Positions 62,902-64,000 of a stretch of 64,000 nucleotides of DNA are shown here, piece by piece. Position 1 is the first letter of the stretch. Every line of letters starts with the position of its first letter. This DNA comes from Bacteroidales bacterium (GTDB lineage: Bacteria; Bacteroidota; Bacteroidia; Bacteroidales; FEN-979). The translations under genes and the position numbers were made by a program. The stretch spans positions 159,347-223,346 of the forward strand of contig JAUXWT010000071.1 of NCBI GenBank assembly GCA_030681475.1, read 5' to 3'. The notes beneath the pieces were generated by a model. The model saw only the letters and a program-made list of their open reading frames with translations. It was not told where the DNA came from and did no database searches.

Positions 62902-63873
62902 TTATGCTTCGCAGATAAACTGCGTCAGGTTGACCCCTTTGGGCAAGTTTAGTTTTTTCCGCAAACGAATACGTGAAATTTCAGTACTTGGGGCAGTGAT
63001 CTTCAAGATATGAGAGATCTCTTTCGTGTTCAGGTTCATACGCAACAAAGCACAAAGCTTGTGGTCGTTGGGTGTAAGTTGCGGGTAGTTCTTTCTAAGC
63101 CTTTCGAAGAACCCGGGGTGTATCTTTTCAAAATGGGCCTTGATACGGTACCAGTCGTTATCGAATTTGATGTTCTCGTCGATGGTCTTCAAAACTTTAG
63201 CAATTTCAGCTTTGGTTATGCTTTTATCATTGCGTACAAGACGGTTGATATCCTTTTTTATCAGTCCGATTATTTTATTCTTTTGAGAGATAAATATGGA
63301 TGATGTGGCAAGCTCCCTGTTGATCAGGTCGAGCTCCATGTGGTGCTTCTGTTTAAGGAGTTGATTCACTTTTTGTTCTGCATGAATCCTTTCCTGTAAA
63401 CGCTGGTTCCGCTCTTTTTCGACCTTCTTACGGTGTTCAATCTCTCTTTTCAACTCAGAGATGATCCTTTCGTTGGCAATTTCCAGGTTGCGCTGGTAAT
63501 TAGCAACTTCGATGGCTGCGCGCAACTGATCAATATCAACGGGTTTGAACATGTAGGCATATGGTTTCAGGGAGAAGGATTTAGAAAAGACCTCAGTTTT
63601 GTCCAGCGCTGTCAGAAAAATTATCCCGCAATTATAATTTTCGGTCAGGATCCGGGCTGCTTCAATGCCATCCATTTTGCCAGCCAAACCAACATCCATG
63701 ATCACTATATCAGGTTCTATGTTGGATTCCTGAAGATTGGCAATGTTTTCAACTGCACTTTCACCTTTTGCATCAATTCCAAGAACATGATATCCAAACT
63801 CCGTGAGTTTGGTTTTAAGGTCATGGGCGACGATCGATTCGTCTTCAACGATATATAAACTAATTGGCGCCAT
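62902..63873 (-). CDS. Response regulator with coiled coil and LuxR-type HTH
   Basis: 323 residues from the ATG at 63873 (MAPISLYIVEDES); a start at 63912 adds 13 residues before the receiver domain. Receiver domain at about 1-120: acidic pair in VEDE, phospho-acceptor Asp in IVIMDVGLAG near residue 61, Thr in IIFLTALD and Lys in AYMFKPVD. Residues 130-200 are a strongly charged coiled coil. The C-terminal part holds a helical region and a LuxR-like HTH (LTPNDHKLCALLRMNLNTKEISHILKI, then STEISRIRLRKKL). The combination occurs in Bacteroidota regulators partnered with sensor kinases carrying TPRs; no kinase gene is visible within the window. Confidence 0.87.
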   Translation of the reverse strand: MAPISLYIVEDESIVAHDLKTKLTEFGYHVLGIDAKGESAVENIANLQESNIEPDIVIMDVGLAGKMDGIEAARILTENYNCGIIFLTALDKTEVFSKSFSLKPYAYMFKPVDIDQLRAAIEVANYQRNLEIANERIISELKREIEHRKKVEKERNQRLQERIHAEQKVNQLLKQKHHMELDLINRELATSSIFISQKNKIIGLIKKDINRLVRNDKSITKAEIAKVLKTIDENIKFDNDWYRIKAHFEKIHPGFFERLRKNYPQLTPNDHKLCALLRMNLNTKEISHILKITAPSTEISRIRLRKKLNLPKGVNLTQFICEA

Positions 63874-63980
63874 ATTTTTGTGGTTTAAATGTAAACTCTG
63901 AATTCGTAGCAATATTATATGTGACTCACCATATTCTTAAACTTCCAAAACCAATTCTTGAGGAGCACATGTTAGGGTAT

Positions 63981-63989
63981 GCAAAGTTA
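63981..63989 (-). promoter_or_regulatory. -7 element upstream of the response regulator
   Basis: TAACTTTGC on the minus strand, about 108 bases before the start at 63873. Its -33 partner would lie beyond the window edge. The bases between (63874-63980) show no other feature. Confidence 0.45.
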
Positions 63990-64000
63990 CAACAAAATAT

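Overview
The window reads as chromosomal DNA of a Bacteroidota bacterium, probably a fermentative member of the Bacteroidales or a close relative. Supporting signs are a type IX secretion (T9SS) gene set (porP/sprF-like, gldK, gldL, gldM, gldN and a sprE/porW-like TPR lipoprotein), secreted proteins with T9SS C-terminal sorting domains, many promoters of the Bacteroidota type (TAnnTTTG at -7, often with TTTG or TTG near -33), and few Shine-Dalgarno sequences. No rRNA, tRNA, CRISPR array, insertion sequence or prophage gene was seen. No gene-free stretch exceeds 300 bases; the longest gap is about 240 bases, at 35782-36023.

Layout. 1-4144: the 5' end of an M14-peptidase-like gene, a large exported protein without a sorting domain, and a BNR-repeat T9SS cargo protein. 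4266-11543: an RND efflux locus, with a TetR-TolC pair converging on an MFP-RND pair and a second, paralogous TetR gene at the far end. 11631-16603: two ECF sigma factor units, each followed by a membrane-anchored anti-sigma-like protein; the first unit also carries a PKD-repeat T9SS cargo. 16641-19541: queD, then a tnaA-msrC-mntP operon. 19736-23313: ptb, an amino-acid permease and buk (acyl-phosphate fermentation). 23444-29133: elbB, then a nucleotide-sugar cluster, wbpE-wbpD-wbpB-galE-rfbB. 29202-33078: fabD, a BI-1 family protein, folE with a eukaryote-like PTPS, an AtpZ-like pair without the atp operon, and a bactofilin. 33103-46629: sprE/porW, an M23 peptidase, dxr, rseP, a YitT protein, porP/sprF and gldKLMN. 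46725-63873: recG, pheT, a sigma-54-type activator, lptE, a TPR-like protein, secG, groES-groEL, a DUF4468-like protein, rlmN, ade, an ArsR regulator, an Ig-like lipoprotein, yebC and a response regulator.

How the parts fit. Secretion is the main theme: the GldKLMN core, SprE and PorP would export cargo such as the BNR and PKD proteins. The WbpE/D/B enzymes make a diacetamido-uronic acid precursor of the kind that, in Porphyromonas gingivalis, is used to anchor T9SS cargo. LptE and SecG serve the envelope. Tryptophanase, Ptb/Buk and the permease point to amino-acid fermentation.

The two least explained signals are these. First, short tandem repeats sit on or beside stop codons; one octamer family recurs at three loci in the sense orientation. 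Second, a module of about 105 residues is shared by the periplasmic part of an anti-sigma-like protein and a neighbouring T9SS cargo, which suggests an uncharacterised sigma-factor circuit tied to the cell surface. Family assignments come from reading the sequences; no database search was run.
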